DNA of 34,522 nt from Hyphomicrobiales bacterium (GTDB lineage: Bacteria; Pseudomonadota; Alphaproteobacteria; Rhizobiales; Xanthobacteraceae), in the NCBI GenBank assembly GCA_021732625.1, contig JAKFUP010000072.1, positions 1-34,522 on the forward strand, given 5' to 3'. The notes beneath the pieces were generated by a model. That model searched no databases. It worked only from the letters and a program-made list of their open reading frames with translations, and was not told the DNA's origin. Positions 1-8,588 of the stretch are shown piece by piece (the stretch's first letter is position 1; each line of letters begins with the position of its first letter). The translations under genes were made by a program, and so were the position numbers.

Positions 1-2420
1 TCGCGCTCGTACACGCTGCCGAGAATGTCGCCGATGTTCTTCTTGATGCTCTCCGGCGTGATGCCATGCTCGGTGTTGTATTCGACCTGCTTCTCGCGGC
101 GGCGATCGGTTTCGGCGATCGCGCGCTCCATCGAACCGGTGATCTGATCGGCATAGAGGATCACCTTGCCGTCGACGTTGCGCGCGGCGCGGCCGATGGT
201 CTGGATCAGTGAGGTCTCGCTGCGCAGAAAGCCTTCCTTGTCGGCATCGAGGATCGCGACCAGCGCGCATTCGGGAATGTCGAGGCCTTCGCGCAACAGA
301 TTGATTCCGACCAGCGCGTCGAACGCGCCCAATCTCAAATCGCGGATGATCTCGATACGCTCGATAGTGTCGATGTCCGAGTGCATGTAGCGCACGCGGA
401 CACCCTGTTCGTGGAGATATTCGGTGAGGTCTTCGGCCATGCGCTTGGTCAGCACGGTGACCAGCGAGCGATAGCCGGCTTGCGCGGTGGCGCGCACCTC
501 GCCGACGAGATCGTCGACCTGCGTGCGCGCGGGGCGGATGTTGACCGGCGGGTCAATGAGTCCGGTCGGGCGGATCACCTGCTCGACGAACACGCCGCCG
601 CTTTCGTTCAGCTCCCAGCCACTCGGCGTCGCCGACACCGCGACCGACTGCGGCCGCATCATGTCCCATTCCTCGAAACGCAGCGGGCGGTTGTCCATGC
701 ACGAGGGCAGGCGGAAGCCGTATTCGGCGAGCGTCGCCTTGCGGCGGAAGTCGCCTTTGAACATGCCGCCGATTTGCGGAACGGTGACGTGGCTTTCGTC
801 GGCGAACACCAGCGCGTTGTCGGGCACATACTCGAACAGCGTCGGCGGCGGCTCGCCCGGTTTGCGGCCGGTGAGATAGCGCGAATAGTTCTCGATGCCG
901 GCGCAGCTTCCGGTCGCCTCCATCATTTCCAGATCGAACGTCGTGCGCTGTTCGAGCCGCTGCGCTTCGAGCAGGCGGCCCTGCGCGTTGAGTTGATCGA
1001 GCCGCCATTTCAGTTCGGCCTTGATCGACTTCATCGCCTGGATCAGCGTCGGGCGCGGCGTCACGTAATGCGAGTTGGCGTAGACCTTGATGAATTCGAG
1101 CTCGTCCTGCTTGTGGCCGGTGAGCGGATCGAACTCCTCGATGCTCTCGATGGTGTCGCCGAACATGTTCACGCGCCACGAGCGGTCCTCGTAATGCGCC
1201 GGGAAGATATCGATGGTGTCGCCACGCACGCGGAAGGTGCCGCGGGTGAAGTCCGCCTGCGTGCGCTTGTACTGAAGTGCCACAAGGTCGGCGATCAGTT
1301 GCCGCTGGTCGATGCGCTCGCCCTTCTTCATGGCGAAGGTCATCGCGGTGTAGGTCTCGACCGAGCCGATACCGTAGATGCACGACACGGAGGCCACGAT
1401 GATAACGTCGTCGCGCTCAAGCAGCGCGCGCGTCGCCGAGTGGCGCATGCGGTCGATCTGCTCGTTGATCGAGGAATCCTTCTCGATGTAGGTGTCGGTG
1501 CGCGGAACGTAGGCTTCCGGCTGGTAGTAGTCGTAATACGAGACGAAATACTCCACCGCGTTGTCGGGGAAGAAGCTCTTGAACTCGCCGTAGAGCTGCG
1601 CGGCCAGCGTCTTGTTCGGCGCGAGGATTATCGCGGGTCTTTGAGTGGCCTCGATCACCTTGGCCATGGTGTAGGTCTTGCCCGAGCCGGTGACGCCGAG
1701 CAGAACTTGCGTGCGGTCGTTGCGCGCGATGCCTTCGACCAGCTCCTTGATCGCGGTGGGCTGGTCGCCCTTCGGCTCGTACTCGGATTTGATCTCGAAG
1801 CGCACACCGCCTTCGGATTTCTCCGGCCGGGGCGGGCGGTGGGGCGTCCAGATTTTCACGCCGCCGGTTTCGTTCTTGAATTCGGGCCGTCCGTCGCGGA
1901 TCAGATTCTCCAGCGCATCCGCGGTCGCCTGGACGCCGAGCGCTTCCATCTTGTTGCGCGGCGGCCGCGCCATTGCGGCGGCGTCTTCTTCCTCGGTGGT
2001 GTAGCCGAGTTGCTTCGCCAGTTCCGGATCGAGCGTCGGGATCGGCGCGCTGGTGTTGTAATTGGCTTGCGGGGCTTCGTCGAAACCCTGCCGCGCGCCC
2101 TGTGGCTGCGGATTGGGCCGCAGCGGCATCGGGTAGGAATCGGACGTGCCGCTCTCCGGAAATGTTTTCGGCGTCGAGGCGCGCGCGCGATGCACAGCCG
2201 CTTCGCCGCCAGCGCGGCGATCCCACGAATTGTCCGGCGGCGGCTGAATGCCCGTACCCGATCCCATCCCGGCGTCACCGCGATTGATCGCGGGATTGAG
2301 CAGTTCGGCAAGCGCCGGCGCGATCGGCTGCACGTCGGGGCGGTGCGCCTTCGACTTAGGAGCCTTCGATTTGGGAGTTTTTGTCGCGGGTTTTTTCGGG
2401 GTGCCGGGGGTCTTCGCCAT
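1..2420 (-). CDS. uvrB: UvrABC excinuclease subunit B, C-terminus beyond the window
   Basis: UvrB is the damage-verifying helicase-like subunit of nucleotide excision repair; it is loaded by UvrA and recruits UvrC. The frame opens at an ATG (2418-2420) and runs unbroken to the left edge, giving about 806 residues. Visible landmarks are a Walker A motif GVTGSGKT near residue 242, the [16 protein letters not shown] segment near 303, a DESH helicase box near 540, and the SATPS and [13 protein letters not shown] motifs. The last residues ([14 protein letters not shown]) lie in the linker before the C-terminal UVR domain, which is missing. The first ~200 residues are a low-complexity Lys/Pro/Ala-rich extension; the canonical core starts at [11 protein letters not shown]. 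That extension is, to my knowledge, usual in this order but absent from E. coli UvrB. No GTTC-N7-GTTC LexA box was seen upstream. Identity is secure. Confidence 0.97.
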   Translation of the reverse strand, partial: MAKTPGTPKKPATKTPKSKAPKSKAHRPDVQPIAPALAELLNPAINRGDAGMGSGTGIQPPPDNSWDRRAGGEAAVHRARASTPKTFPESGTSDSYPMPLRPNPQPQGARQGFDEAPQANYNTSAPIPTLDPELAKQLGYTTEEEDAAAMARPPRNKMEALGVQATADALENLIRDGRPEFKNETGGVKIWTPHRPPRPEKSEGGVRFEIKSEYEPKGDQPTAIKELVEGIARNDRTQVLLGVTGSGKTYTMAKVIEATQRPAIILAPNKTLAAQLYGEFKSFFPDNAVEYFVSYYDYYQPEAYVPRTDTYIEKDSSINEQIDRMRHSATRALLERDDVIIVASVSCIYGIGSVETYTAMTFAMKKGERIDQRQLIADLVALQYKRTQADFTRGTFRVRGDTIDIFPAHYEDRSWRVNMFGDTIESIEEFDPLTGHKQDELEFIKVYANSHYVTPRPTLIQAMKSIKAELKWRLDQLNAQGRLLEAQRLEQRTTFDLEMMEATGSCAGIENYSRYLTGRKPGEPPPTLFEYVPDNALVFADESHVTVPQIGGMFKGDFRRKATLAEYGFRLPSCMDNRPLRFEEWDMMRPQSVAVSATPSGWELNESGGVFVEQVIRPTGLIDPPVNIRPARTQVDDLVGEVRATAQAGYRSLVTVLTKRMAEDLTEYLHEQGVRVRYMHSDIDTIERIEIIRDLRLGAFDALVGINLLREGLDIPECALVAILDADKEGFLRSETSLIQTIGRAARNVDGKVILYADQITGSMERAIAETDRRREKQVEYNTEHGITPESIKKNIGDILGSVYER

Positions 2421-2476
2421 GCGGGTGAATATGGTGCTGCGCGCGCGATCTGAAAAGAGCGAAAAGGCAGGAGTTG

Positions 2477-2493
2477 CTGCCACCGGGTGGCAG
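2477..2493. promoter_or_regulatory. Inverted repeat in the uvrB/alkylsulfatase divergent region
   Basis: CTGCCAC-CGG-GTGGCAG forms a perfect 7-bp inverted repeat with a 3-nt centre. It sits 57 nt upstream of uvrB and 70 nt upstream of the alkylsulfatase gene. It could be an operator or a 5'-leader hairpin of either transcript; nothing identifies a protein partner. Confidence 0.3.
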
Positions 2494-2562
2494 GATCATA
2501 CTTGCCGCCGATACGTGCGACGATCAACGATCGCGCGGTGAGTTAAAGGCCGGGAGGGAACC

Positions 2563-4548
2563 ATGCGTATGTTGCGGATGATGCTGGCCGCGAGTTCGAT
2601 CGCGTCTTGTTGTGTGTTCGCGGTCAACGCCGCGCAGGCGCAGTCCCGCGAAGCCGAGCCGTCGACCAAAGCCGCCAATGCGGAGTTTGCAAAGTCTCTG
2701 CCGTTCAACGACAAGGCCGATTTCGACGACGCCAGGCGCGGCTTCATCGCGACCGTGCCCGATGCGCTGGTCACCGGGCCGAACGGCAACGTGATCTGGA
2801 GCCAGAAGCCTTACGCATTCTTGCAAAGAGACACTCCGCCGGCCACGGTCAATCCGAGCCTGTGGCGGCAGGCGCAGCTCAACGCGATCCATGGATTGTT
2901 CAAGGTCACCGAGCGCGTCTATCAGGTGCGCGGGTTCGATCTGGCCAATCTGACGATCATCGAAGGCGACAGCGGTCTCATCCTGATCGATCCGCTGCTG
3001 TCGACGGAAACTGCGAAGGCGGCGCTCGATCTCTATCTGGCCAATCGTCCGGCGAAACCGGTCGCGGCCGTGATCTACACCCACAGTCACATCGATCATT
3101 TCGGCGGTGCCAAGGGCGTCATCACCGAGGCCGATGCGTCACAAGGCAAGGTCAAGGTGATCGCGCCGGATGGCTTCATGGAGCATGCGGTTGCGGAGAA
3201 TGTGATTGCGGGCAACGCCATGGGCCGCCGCGCGCAGTTTCAGTTCGGTGCGCCGCTGCCGGTCAGCGAAACCGCGCAGATCGATACCGGCCTAGGCAAG
3301 GCGCTGTCGAAAGGCAGCGTGTCGCTGATCCCGCCGAACGACCTGATCAAGCAGAGCTACGAGACCCGCTCGATCGACGGCGTCGAGATCGAATTCCATC
3401 TGGTGCCCGGATCGGAAGCGCCGTCCGAGATGATCATGTATTTCCCGCAGTTCAAGGTGCTGAACATGGCGGAAGACACCAGCCACAACATGCACAATCT
3501 CTACACCATCCGCGGCGCGGAGATTCGCGACGGCCGCAAGTGGTCGAAATACATCGGCGAGGCGATCGCGCGATATGGCGACAAGACCGATTTTCTGATC
3601 GCGCAGCATCATTGGCCGACCTTCGGCAACGAGCGCATTGCGGGCTTCCTCAAGAAGCAGCGCGATCTCTACAAATTCATCCACGATCAGTCGGTGCGGC
3701 TGCTCAATCACGGCCTCACGTCCGCCGAGATTGCCGAACGCTTGAAACTGCCGCCGTCGCTCGCCAATGAGTGGGCCGCGCGCGGCTATTACGGCACGCT
3801 CAGTCACAACGCCAAGGCGGTCTATCAGTTCTATCTCGGCTGGTACGATGCCAATCCCTCCAATCTCAATCCGCTGCCGCCCGCCGAGACAGCGAAGAAG
3901 CAGATCGAATACATGGGCGGAGCAGAAGCCGTGCTGAAACGCGCGCGGGACGACTTCAAGGCCGGCCAGTATCGCTGGGTCGCGAGCGTCATGAGCCAGC
4001 TTGTGTTCGCCGATCCTGAGAATAAAGACGCCCGCGCACTCGCCGCCGATGCGCTCGAACAGCTTGGCTATCAGAGCGAGGCCGCGACCTGGCGCAATGC
4101 CTACTTGCTCGGCGCGGCCGAACTGCGCGGGGCGAAGCCGCCGGCGTCATCGGCGGGCGCGAACGCTGAATTGCTGAAAGGCGTCTCGCTCGATCTCGCG
4201 TTCGATTTCCTCGCGGTGCGGCTGAATGCGGTGAAAGCCGAAGGCAAGACCATCGTCGTCAACTGGACCTTCACCGACTCGAACCAGACCTTCGTGATGA
4301 ATCTGGAGAACTCGGCGCTGACCCATACGGCCGGGGCGCTGTCCGGCAACGCCGACGTCAGCATCAAGCTGACGCGCGCCACGCTCGACGCGATCACGCT
4401 GAAGCAGCGCACCTTCCTCGGCAGTATCGCCACCGGCGACGTGTCGATCTGGGGCAACCCGCTCAAACTGCGTGAACTGTTCGGATTGCTCGACGACTTC
4501 GCACCGGATTTCGCGGTGATCGAGCCGAAGAAGGGGCAGGCGGAGTAA
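2563..4548 (+). CDS. Secreted alkylsulfatase, metallo-beta-lactamase fold (SdsA1/BDS1 family)
   Basis: Members of this family hydrolyse primary alkyl sulfates such as SDS to alcohol and sulfate using two zinc ions. The 661-residue protein starts at ATG 2563 behind a strong GGGAGGGAA ribosome site. An N-terminal signal peptide ends near AQA/QS (about residue 28), so it is probably periplasmic. The zinc signature THSHIDH (H174, H176, D178, H179) is intact, with further ligand candidates E304/D305 (AEDTSHNMHN) and the QHHWPTFGN His cluster near 349. An alpha-helical dimerisation region follows, and the last ~125 residues match the SCP2-like domain typical of alkylsulfatases. Length and order agree with the family. 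The gene is divergent from uvrB and convergent with the anti-sigma gene, whose stop codon lies only 2 nt away. The exact substrate cannot be read from sequence. Confidence 0.93.
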   Translation: MRMLRMMLAASSIASCCVFAVNAAQAQSREAEPSTKAANAEFAKSLPFNDKADFDDARRGFIATVPDALVTGPNGNVIWSQKPYAFLQRDTPPATVNPSLWRQAQLNAIHGLFKVTERVYQVRGFDLANLTIIEGDSGLILIDPLLSTETAKAALDLYLANRPAKPVAAVIYTHSHIDHFGGAKGVITEADASQGKVKVIAPDGFMEHAVAENVIAGNAMGRRAQFQFGAPLPVSETAQIDTGLGKALSKGSVSLIPPNDLIKQSYETRSIDGVEIEFHLVPGSEAPSEMIMYFPQFKVLNMAEDTSHNMHNLYTIRGAEIRDGRKWSKYIGEAIARYGDKTDFLIAQHHWPTFGNERIAGFLKKQRDLYKFIHDQSVRLLNHGLTSAEIAERLKLPPSLANEWAARGYYGTLSHNAKAVYQFYLGWYDANPSNLNPLPPAETAKKQIEYMGGAEAVLKRARDDFKAGQYRWVASVMSQLVFADPENKDARALAADALEQLGYQSEAATWRNAYLLGAAELRGAKPPASSAGANAELLKGVSLDLAFDFLAVRLNAVKAEGKTIVVNWTFTDSNQTFVMNLENSALTHTAGALSGNADVSIKLTRATLDAITLKQRTFLGSIATGDVSIWGNPLKLRELFGLLDDFAPDFAVIEPKKGQAE

Positions 4549-4550
4549 GT

Positions 4551-5312
4551 TTACAACACCTTCGCGGTGTTGCCCTTGAACAGGATCGGCCCGGTTGGGC
4601 GTCCGGTCGGCGAGCCGCCTTCGGGCTCCAACGTGATCTCGAACAACTGGTTGGCGGCTGTTTCCGGCAGCTCGTCGAGATTGAGATCGATGGCGCGCGA
4701 CTGGCCGGTCAGTCCGACCGGCTTCGGCCCAACGGTACGGTCCCACAATGTCCACACCTGCAAGGTGCGGCCCTGCGGGACATCGATGGTCTTCAGCGGA
4801 ATCAGCTCGACGCGGCCGTTGGCGAATGCGTTGACCACGGCGCCGACTTCGCGCGTTGCATCGCTGACCAGTACCGCGACATAGACCGGCTTGCGTTGCG
4901 CCAGCGCCACCAGATCGCGGCGCAGATGTTTAGATGTCGTGATCGAGCCGATAGCAAGGAATGCGAAAATCAGCGCGGCTGCGGTACCGATCAGGCCGGT
5001 GACGCGCCAGAAGCGCAGATTGTGCCACAGCGTGGCGCCGCGCGTCGCGCCGCGCATGCCGGCCGGAACCACTGCGGCGCGATCGGTCTTGGTCGATTGC
5101 GCGATCCGCTGCCAGAGCTGCGCCGTCGGTGTCGTGGGCGGAGCGCTGATGTCGAAATCGGCGAGGCGCTTGCGCCAGCCGTTGACGGCGCGTTGAAACA
5201 CGTCGTCGCTTAGCAAGCGTTGCTCAGCCGCAGCATCGTCTGCGGGTTCCAGTAGACCCATCACATAGTCGGCGGCCAGCGCGTCGGTCTCGCGATCGGA
5301 GAGTTCGGTCAT
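4551..5312 (-). CDS. RskA-like transmembrane anti-sigma factor
   Basis: The 253-residue protein would hold the upstream ECF sigma factor inactive at the membrane. Its N-terminal ~55 residues (ETDALAADYVMGLLEPADDA...) match the anti-sigma domain of the RskA family and lack the HxxxCxxC zinc motif. One transmembrane helix spans about 105-125 (GLIGTAAALIFAFLAIGS). The C-terminal half is an RskA-type periplasmic domain with a LQVWTLWD segment. I chose the ATG at 5310-5312 because it overlaps the sigma stop codon as ATGA, indicating translational coupling; a longer in-frame ORF would run into sigma coding sequence. By analogy with RskA, release probably occurs by regulated proteolysis, but the signal is unknown. 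Confidence 0.93.
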   Translation of the reverse strand: MTELSDRETDALAADYVMGLLEPADDAAAEQRLLSDDVFQRAVNGWRKRLADFDISAPPTTPTAQLWQRIAQSTKTDRAAVVPAGMRGATRGATLWHNLRFWRVTGLIGTAAALIFAFLAIGSITTSKHLRRDLVALAQRKPVYVAVLVSDATREVGAVVNAFANGRVELIPLKTIDVPQGRTLQVWTLWDRTVGPKPVGLTGQSRAIDLNLDELPETAANQLFEITLEPEGGSPTGRPTGPILFKGNTAKVL

Positions 5313-5890
5313 CCCATGCACTCCTGCAGCGAGATGAGGCTGCGGCGCGCCCAGCTCTTGACCGTGCCGAGCGGCACCTTTAGGCGGCCAGCGAGCTCGC
5401 CGTGGCTCATGCCATAGACATAGGCGAGCACGACGACATCGCGCCTCGGACGCTCGATCTGTTCGAGGCATTTGCGCAGCGCGCTGGTTTCGGGAAGCCG
5501 GGCCATCGTATCCTCCGGCACGATTTCCTCGGGATGCTGGTCGGCGGAATCGTAGCGATGCTCGTTGCGATGAATGCTCAGCGCGCGGTTGCGTACGACC
5601 GCATAAAGCCAGCCGAGCGCCGTGCCGCGTGCCGGATCGAAACTGCGTGCACCGTTCCAGATCCGCACGAAAGCGTCGTGCACCGCTTCCTCTGCGAGAT
5701 CCTGGCGGAACAGGATGCGGCGCGCGACCCCGATCATGCGTGGAGCCTCGCTGTCATAGATCATCTGCAACGCCCTGCGGTCGCCGGCAGCGCAACGCAC
5801 CAGTGCGGCTGACATCTGCGCTTCGCGCTCGATCGTCAGCAATGCGACGTCCGTTCTGTCGTCCAAACCGTTGTCCCGGGTCATGTTCAT
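5309..5890 (-). CDS. ECF (group IV) RNA polymerase sigma factor, SigK-like
   Basis: This 193-residue extracytoplasmic-function sigma factor has a region 2 (EEAVHDAFVRIWNGARSFDP, then GTALGWLYAVVRNRALSIHR) and a region 4 helix-turn-helix (YGMSHGELAGRLKVPLGTVKSW) joined by a short linker. The SigK-like label comes mainly from its partner, an RskA-type anti-sigma factor overlapping its stop codon. ATG codons at 5890 and 5884 and an in-frame ATG at 5812 are all possible starts; no strong ribosome site decides between them. Upstream on its own strand is GCATCC-N17-GGTAT, mirrored before the divergent DUF4394 gene, suggesting autoregulation. The inducing stress is unknown. Confidence 0.94.
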   Translation of the reverse strand: MNMTRDNGLDDRTDVALLTIEREAQMSAALVRCAAGDRRALQMIYDSEAPRMIGVARRILFRQDLAEEAVHDAFVRIWNGARSFDPARGTALGWLYAVVRNRALSIHRNEHRYDSADQHPEEIVPEDTMARLPETSALRKCLEQIERPRRDVVVLAYVYGMSHGELAGRLKVPLGTVKSWARRSLISLQECMG

Positions 5891-5907
5891 GAACTTGCAT
5901 GGCCTTT

Positions 5908-5935
5908 ATACCGCGCCTGTGCGGCATTTGGATGC
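5908..5935 (-). promoter_or_regulatory. Candidate ECF promoter for the sigma/anti-sigma operon
   Basis: On the minus strand GCATCC (5930-5935) is followed after 17 nt by GGTAT (5908-5912), about 18 nt before the sigma ATG. The same motif pair occurs on the plus strand of this intergenic region, which is the main support. The CATCC core resembles the CCATCC -35 element I recall for mycobacterial SigK. Confidence 0.5.
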
Positions 5936-5963
5936 ATCGAATTCGAATTTTTTTCGGTCCCGT

Positions 5964-5990
5964 GCATCCGTTCCCGGCTACCGGAGGTAT
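5964..5990 (+). promoter_or_regulatory. Candidate ECF promoter for the DUF4394 gene
   Basis: GCATCC (5964-5969), 16 nt, then GGTAT (5986-5990), placing a transcript start about 40 nt before the DUF4394 ATG. It mirrors the element in front of the divergent sigma gene, so the DUF4394 gene is a likely target of that sigma factor. Confidence 0.5.
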
Positions 5991-6034
5991 CCGCTGTGAT
6001 GGCCCGATTGGATCCGTCTCAAAACAGGGAGTTA

Positions 6035-6814
6035 ATGATGAAAATGCGTACTGTTCTGGCCGCCTCCGCGGCCCTGCTGATGACCTCCGCCGCTGCCTAT
6101 TCGGCTGAAGTTGCCGCGCTGATCGGCAACAACACCATCGCCACGGTCGACACCGCCGCCAAGAAGGCGACGGGTTCCGTCAAGGTGTCGGGGATCACCG
6201 GCGCTCTGGTCGGCATCGACGTGCGCCCGTCCGACGGCCAGCTCTATGGCCTCGTCGAGGACGGCACCGTGGTCATCATCGCCAAGGACGGCAAGGCGAC
6301 CGTGAAGTCCAAGCTCGACACCATGCTCGCAAAGGGCGTTGCCGCAACCGTCGATTTCAACCCGGTCGCTGATCGTCTTCGCGTCATTGGCGCGGACGGC
6401 ATGAACCTGCGCGCCAATGTCGATGATGGCAAGGTGACGAAAGACGGCGACATTAAATTCGCTGAAGCCGACGCCAGCAAAGGCACCAAGCCGAACATCA
6501 TCGCGGGCGCCTACACCAACTCGGTGAAGGGCACCAAGGAGACCGCGCTGTTCGATATCGACGCCAAAATGAACGTCGTGAAGCAGGCACCGCCGAACGA
6601 CGGCATTCTCAACACGATCGGCGCGCTTGGCATCAAGGGCAAGGTGGTCGCGTTCGACATCTCGACCGACGCCAGTGGCAAGAACGACGCCTGGGTGATG
6701 GCCGGCAGCACGCTCTACAGCGTCGATCTCGCCACCGGCAAGGCAACTGAAGCCGCCAAGATCAAGGGCGTCAAGGGCACCGTAAGGGATATCGCGGTCA
6801 TGCCCGGCAAATAA
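6035..6814 (+). CDS. Secreted DUF4394 domain protein
   Basis: The 259-residue protein has a signal peptide (hydrophobic core VLAASAALLMTSAAA, likely cleavage near YSA/EV). The rest is one DUF4394 domain with propeller-like repeats (IATVDTAAKKATG..., LYGLVEDGTVVII..., LYSVDLATGKATE...). I see no catalytic motif and the family function is unknown. The AGGGAG ribosome site at 6026-6031 best fits ATG 6035 or 6038; the upstream in-frame GTG/ATG at 5996-6001 has none and would spoil the signal peptide. The gene is divergent from the ECF sigma gene and shares its promoter motif, so it probably acts in the envelope as part of that response. A terminator follows the stop. Confidence 0.88.
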   Translation: MMKMRTVLAASAALLMTSAAAYSAEVAALIGNNTIATVDTAAKKATGSVKVSGITGALVGIDVRPSDGQLYGLVEDGTVVIIAKDGKATVKSKLDTMLAKGVAATVDFNPVADRLRVIGADGMNLRANVDDGKVTKDGDIKFAEADASKGTKPNIIAGAYTNSVKGTKETALFDIDAKMNVVKQAPPNDGILNTIGALGIKGKVVAFDISTDASGKNDAWVMAGSTLYSVDLATGKATEAAKIKGVKGTVRDIAVMPGK

Positions 6815-6840
6815 TCTCCAAGGTTTGTCAGGCATACGGA

Positions 6841-6880
6841 CGGCGGCGCTGCGGTTGACGCGACGCCGCCGTTTCTTTTT
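6841..6880 (+). terminator. Rho-independent terminator after the DUF4394 gene
   Basis: CGGCGGCG (6841-6848) pairs with CGCCGCCG (6864-6871), followed by TTTCTTTTT. It lies 27 nt after the stop and fits an intrinsic terminator. Confidence 0.75.
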
Positions 6881-7008
6881 GCGCTGCGCGATCACATTGC
6901 CGCGCGCGGATGGTTGGCGCCATTGACTTGGGTTGAGGTGCGCGCGACATTCATGCAGTCGCATCCATTGCGATGCCTCGCGAATTCCCCCATCCAAGGA
7001 CCGCTAAG

Positions 7009-7713
7009 ATGATCGATGTGTATTACTGGCCGACGCCGAACGGCCACAAGATCACGATGTTTCTCGAGGAAACCGGAGAGCCATACAAGATCGTGCCGAT
7101 CAACATCGGCAAGGGCGAGCAGTTTCAGCCGGACTTCCTGAAGTTCTCACCGAATAACCGCATGCCGGCGCTGATCGATCACAAGCCGAAAGACGGCGGC
7201 GCGCCAGTCGAGATATTCGAGTCGGGCGCGATGCTTCTGTATCTTGCGGAGAAGTACGGAAAGTTTATGCCGTCGGATCTGCGCAAGCGTTACGATGTGA
7301 TCCAGTGGGTGATGTGGCAGATGGGCGGCCTCGGCCCGATGGCCGGGCAGAACCATCATTTCGCGGTCTATGCGCCGGAAAAATTGCCCTACGCCATCAA
7401 CCGCTACGTCAACGAGACCAACCGGCTCTATGGTGTGCTCAACAAGCGGCTCGCCGATCGGCCGTTCATTGCCGGCGAGTACTCGATCGCCGACATGATG
7501 AGCTATCCGTGGATCGTGCCGTGGAAGCGCCAGGGCCAGAACCTCGACGACTTTCCGCACCTGCGCCGCTGGTTCGATTCGATCCGCGAGCGGCCTGCGA
7601 CGGTGCGGGCCTATGAGCTGACCGACAAGATCAATCCGAACGCGGCCATCGGCATCAACACCGACGAGCAGAAGAAAATCCTGTTCGGACAAACCGCCTC
7701 GGTGGTGAAGTAA
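7009..7713 (+). CDS. Glutathione S-transferase, YfcG/YghU-like (nu class)
   Basis: The 234-residue protein has an N-terminal thioredoxin-like domain (residues 1-85: IDVYYWPTPNGHKITMFLEE, NRMPAL with the cis-Pro, and ESGAMLLYLAEKYG, which binds the gamma-glutamyl end of glutathione). The helical C-terminal domain contains ADRPFIAGEYSIADMMSYPW, the conserved GST N-capping segment. The TPNGHK turn and overall length resemble E. coli YfcG/YghU, which act as glutathione-dependent disulfide-bond oxidoreductases. I chose ATG 7009, preceded by an AAGGA site at 6996-7000; the in-frame upstream extension is unlike the family. It is probably cytosolic and protects against electrophiles or peroxides; the substrate is unknown. 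Confidence 0.92.
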   Translation: MIDVYYWPTPNGHKITMFLEETGEPYKIVPINIGKGEQFQPDFLKFSPNNRMPALIDHKPKDGGAPVEIFESGAMLLYLAEKYGKFMPSDLRKRYDVIQWVMWQMGGLGPMAGQNHHFAVYAPEKLPYAINRYVNETNRLYGVLNKRLADRPFIAGEYSIADMMSYPWIVPWKRQGQNLDDFPHLRRWFDSIRERPATVRAYELTDKINPNAAIGINTDEQKKILFGQTASVVK

Positions 7714-7745
7714 GCTTTAATTTTCTTTGTTTCGCTTTCTCTTAA

Positions 7746-7769
7746 CCTCTCCCCGCCTGCGGGGAGAGG
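7746..7769. repeat. REP-like palindrome
   Basis: CCTCTCCCCGC-CT-GCGGGGAGAGG is a perfect 11-bp inverted repeat with a 2-nt centre, 32 nt after the GST stop. Related CTCTCCCC palindromes occur at 28152 and 34398, so this belongs to a dispersed repeat family and may also act as a 3'-end hairpin. Confidence 0.75.
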
Positions 7770-7816
7770 GTGTTTCCCGATCACGCTAAAACGAACCGTT
7801 CGCATTGCGAGGTTCT

Positions 7817-8350
7817 ATGGGATTCCTGTCGAGAGAGCTGCGCGGTTTGTCGATTGCTATTAACATTGCCGCCGCGGGAATGGTGGCCATCTTCGTCTAC
7901 ATCGGCGTGCAGCTTTTTGTTTGGGATTCCGAAGAGACAAAAATCTGGGCAGGCCTTGAAGCCTCGAGCAAATCTCCACCTGAAACGCACCCTTTCGGCG
8001 AGTTGGAGTTTATTTGCTTCACCGCCGGAAGCTACAAGCAAGAACTCGACGATGCAGGCCGCCGGCTAGGACGTGATTTTTTTCTCCGTAGTGACTGCGG
8101 GAAGCACGGTAGCTGCTGTAACATCAACAGTGACGGTGGCGGGATCATTGCCACTGTGAAAGATGGTACAATTTACTGCAAGCAAACGGACAAATTCTGG
8201 TTTGTTGTCCCCACGTATGGCTCGTTATGTACGCGGCCTGATACGCTTGTTGTCCGCAAGCGCGTGTTCACCACACCAGAACTACAGCCACATTATGCGA
8301 TCACCACTCCGGGAACGCAGTACTTCGAAATTGGGGAGAAAACACCGTGA
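7817..8350 (+). CDS. Hypothetical membrane-anchored cysteine-rich protein
   Basis: I do not recognise this 177-residue protein. It has one N-terminal membrane helix (residues ~12-35, LSIAINIAAAGMVAIFVYIGVQLFV) with a short basic start, so the rest is predicted to lie outside the cytoplasm. That part holds seven cysteines (FICFTAG, SDCGKHGSCCNINS, TIYCKQT, SLCTRPD), suggesting disulfides or metal binding. Start ATG 7817 is preceded by CGAGG; the longer in-frame TTG start at 7805 has no better site. The gene is visibly more AT-rich than its neighbours and sits beside a REP-like palindrome, which could mean recent acquisition or weak constraint. It is convergent with the CWC gene. Confidence 0.6.
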   Translation: MGFLSRELRGLSIAINIAAAGMVAIFVYIGVQLFVWDSEETKIWAGLEASSKSPPETHPFGELEFICFTAGSYKQELDDAGRRLGRDFFLRSDCGKHGSCCNINSDGGGIIATVKDGTIYCKQTDKFWFVVPTYGSLCTRPDTLVVRKRVFTTPELQPHYAITTPGTQYFEIGEKTP

Positions 8351-8372
8351 GCGGCATAGCGTGTGCTGAGAT

Positions 8373-8552
8373 TTAATCTGATTGCGCCAACGCTCGCAAA
8401 CACTCCGGACACAAACAATCGCTGCCGTCCGTCGGCAGCGGCAGCCGAAAGCTCTTATCCGCGCACCAGCAGGCGCCGGATTTCGTGCAGGTGAATTCCG
8501 CGCCGCATGTTTCGCATCGAAGGGCGCGCTGTTGTGATTCCGTCGGTTGCAT
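8373..8552 (-). CDS. Cysteine-rich CWC family small protein
   Basis: This 59-residue protein carries the cysteine signature of the CWC family: CETCGAEFTC near residue 14, ACWCADKSF in the middle, and CLCPECL near the C-terminus. The paired cysteines suggest a zinc ribbon. The family has no established function. ATG 8552 is the best start; an in-frame TTG at 8585 would add 11 residues before the conserved part. It lies 37 nt downstream of the aldo/keto reductase stop on the same strand, so the two may share a transcript. Confidence 0.8.
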   Translation of the reverse strand: MQPTESQQRALRCETCGAEFTCTKSGACWCADKSFRLPLPTDGSDCLCPECLRALAQSD

Positions 8553-8588
8553 GAGCGGCAGTCTATCACAGCTTCCCGGCAACAAATT

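Noticed and set aside
381-2453. A 690-codon open frame on the plus strand antisense to uvrB
   Set aside because: It is the GC-rich complement of a certain uvrB frame, rich in Arg/His/Asp shadow residues and with no family motif.
2421-2562. An SOS (LexA) box for uvrB
   Set aside because: No GTTC-N7-GTTC or GAAC-N7-GAAC pair is present in the divergent region.
4554-4572. CAACACC/GGTGTTG hairpin as a terminator after the alkylsulfatase gene
   Set aside because: It lies inside anti-sigma coding sequence and has no T-run on the plus strand; it may be incidental.
4551-5471. A longer anti-sigma protein starting at 5471
   Set aside because: The extension lies entirely in sigma-factor coding sequence; ATGA overlap at 5309-5312 gives a coupled start and the family's normal length.
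6958-7008. A third copy of the ECF promoter before the GST gene (GCATCC at 6961)
   Set aside because: No GGTAT lies 16-17 nt downstream; only the -35-like half is present.
7746-7769. The palindrome as a plain intrinsic terminator of the GST gene
   Set aside because: The loop is only 2 nt and no T-run follows; sequence kinship with the 28152 and 34398 repeats favours a dispersed REP-like element.
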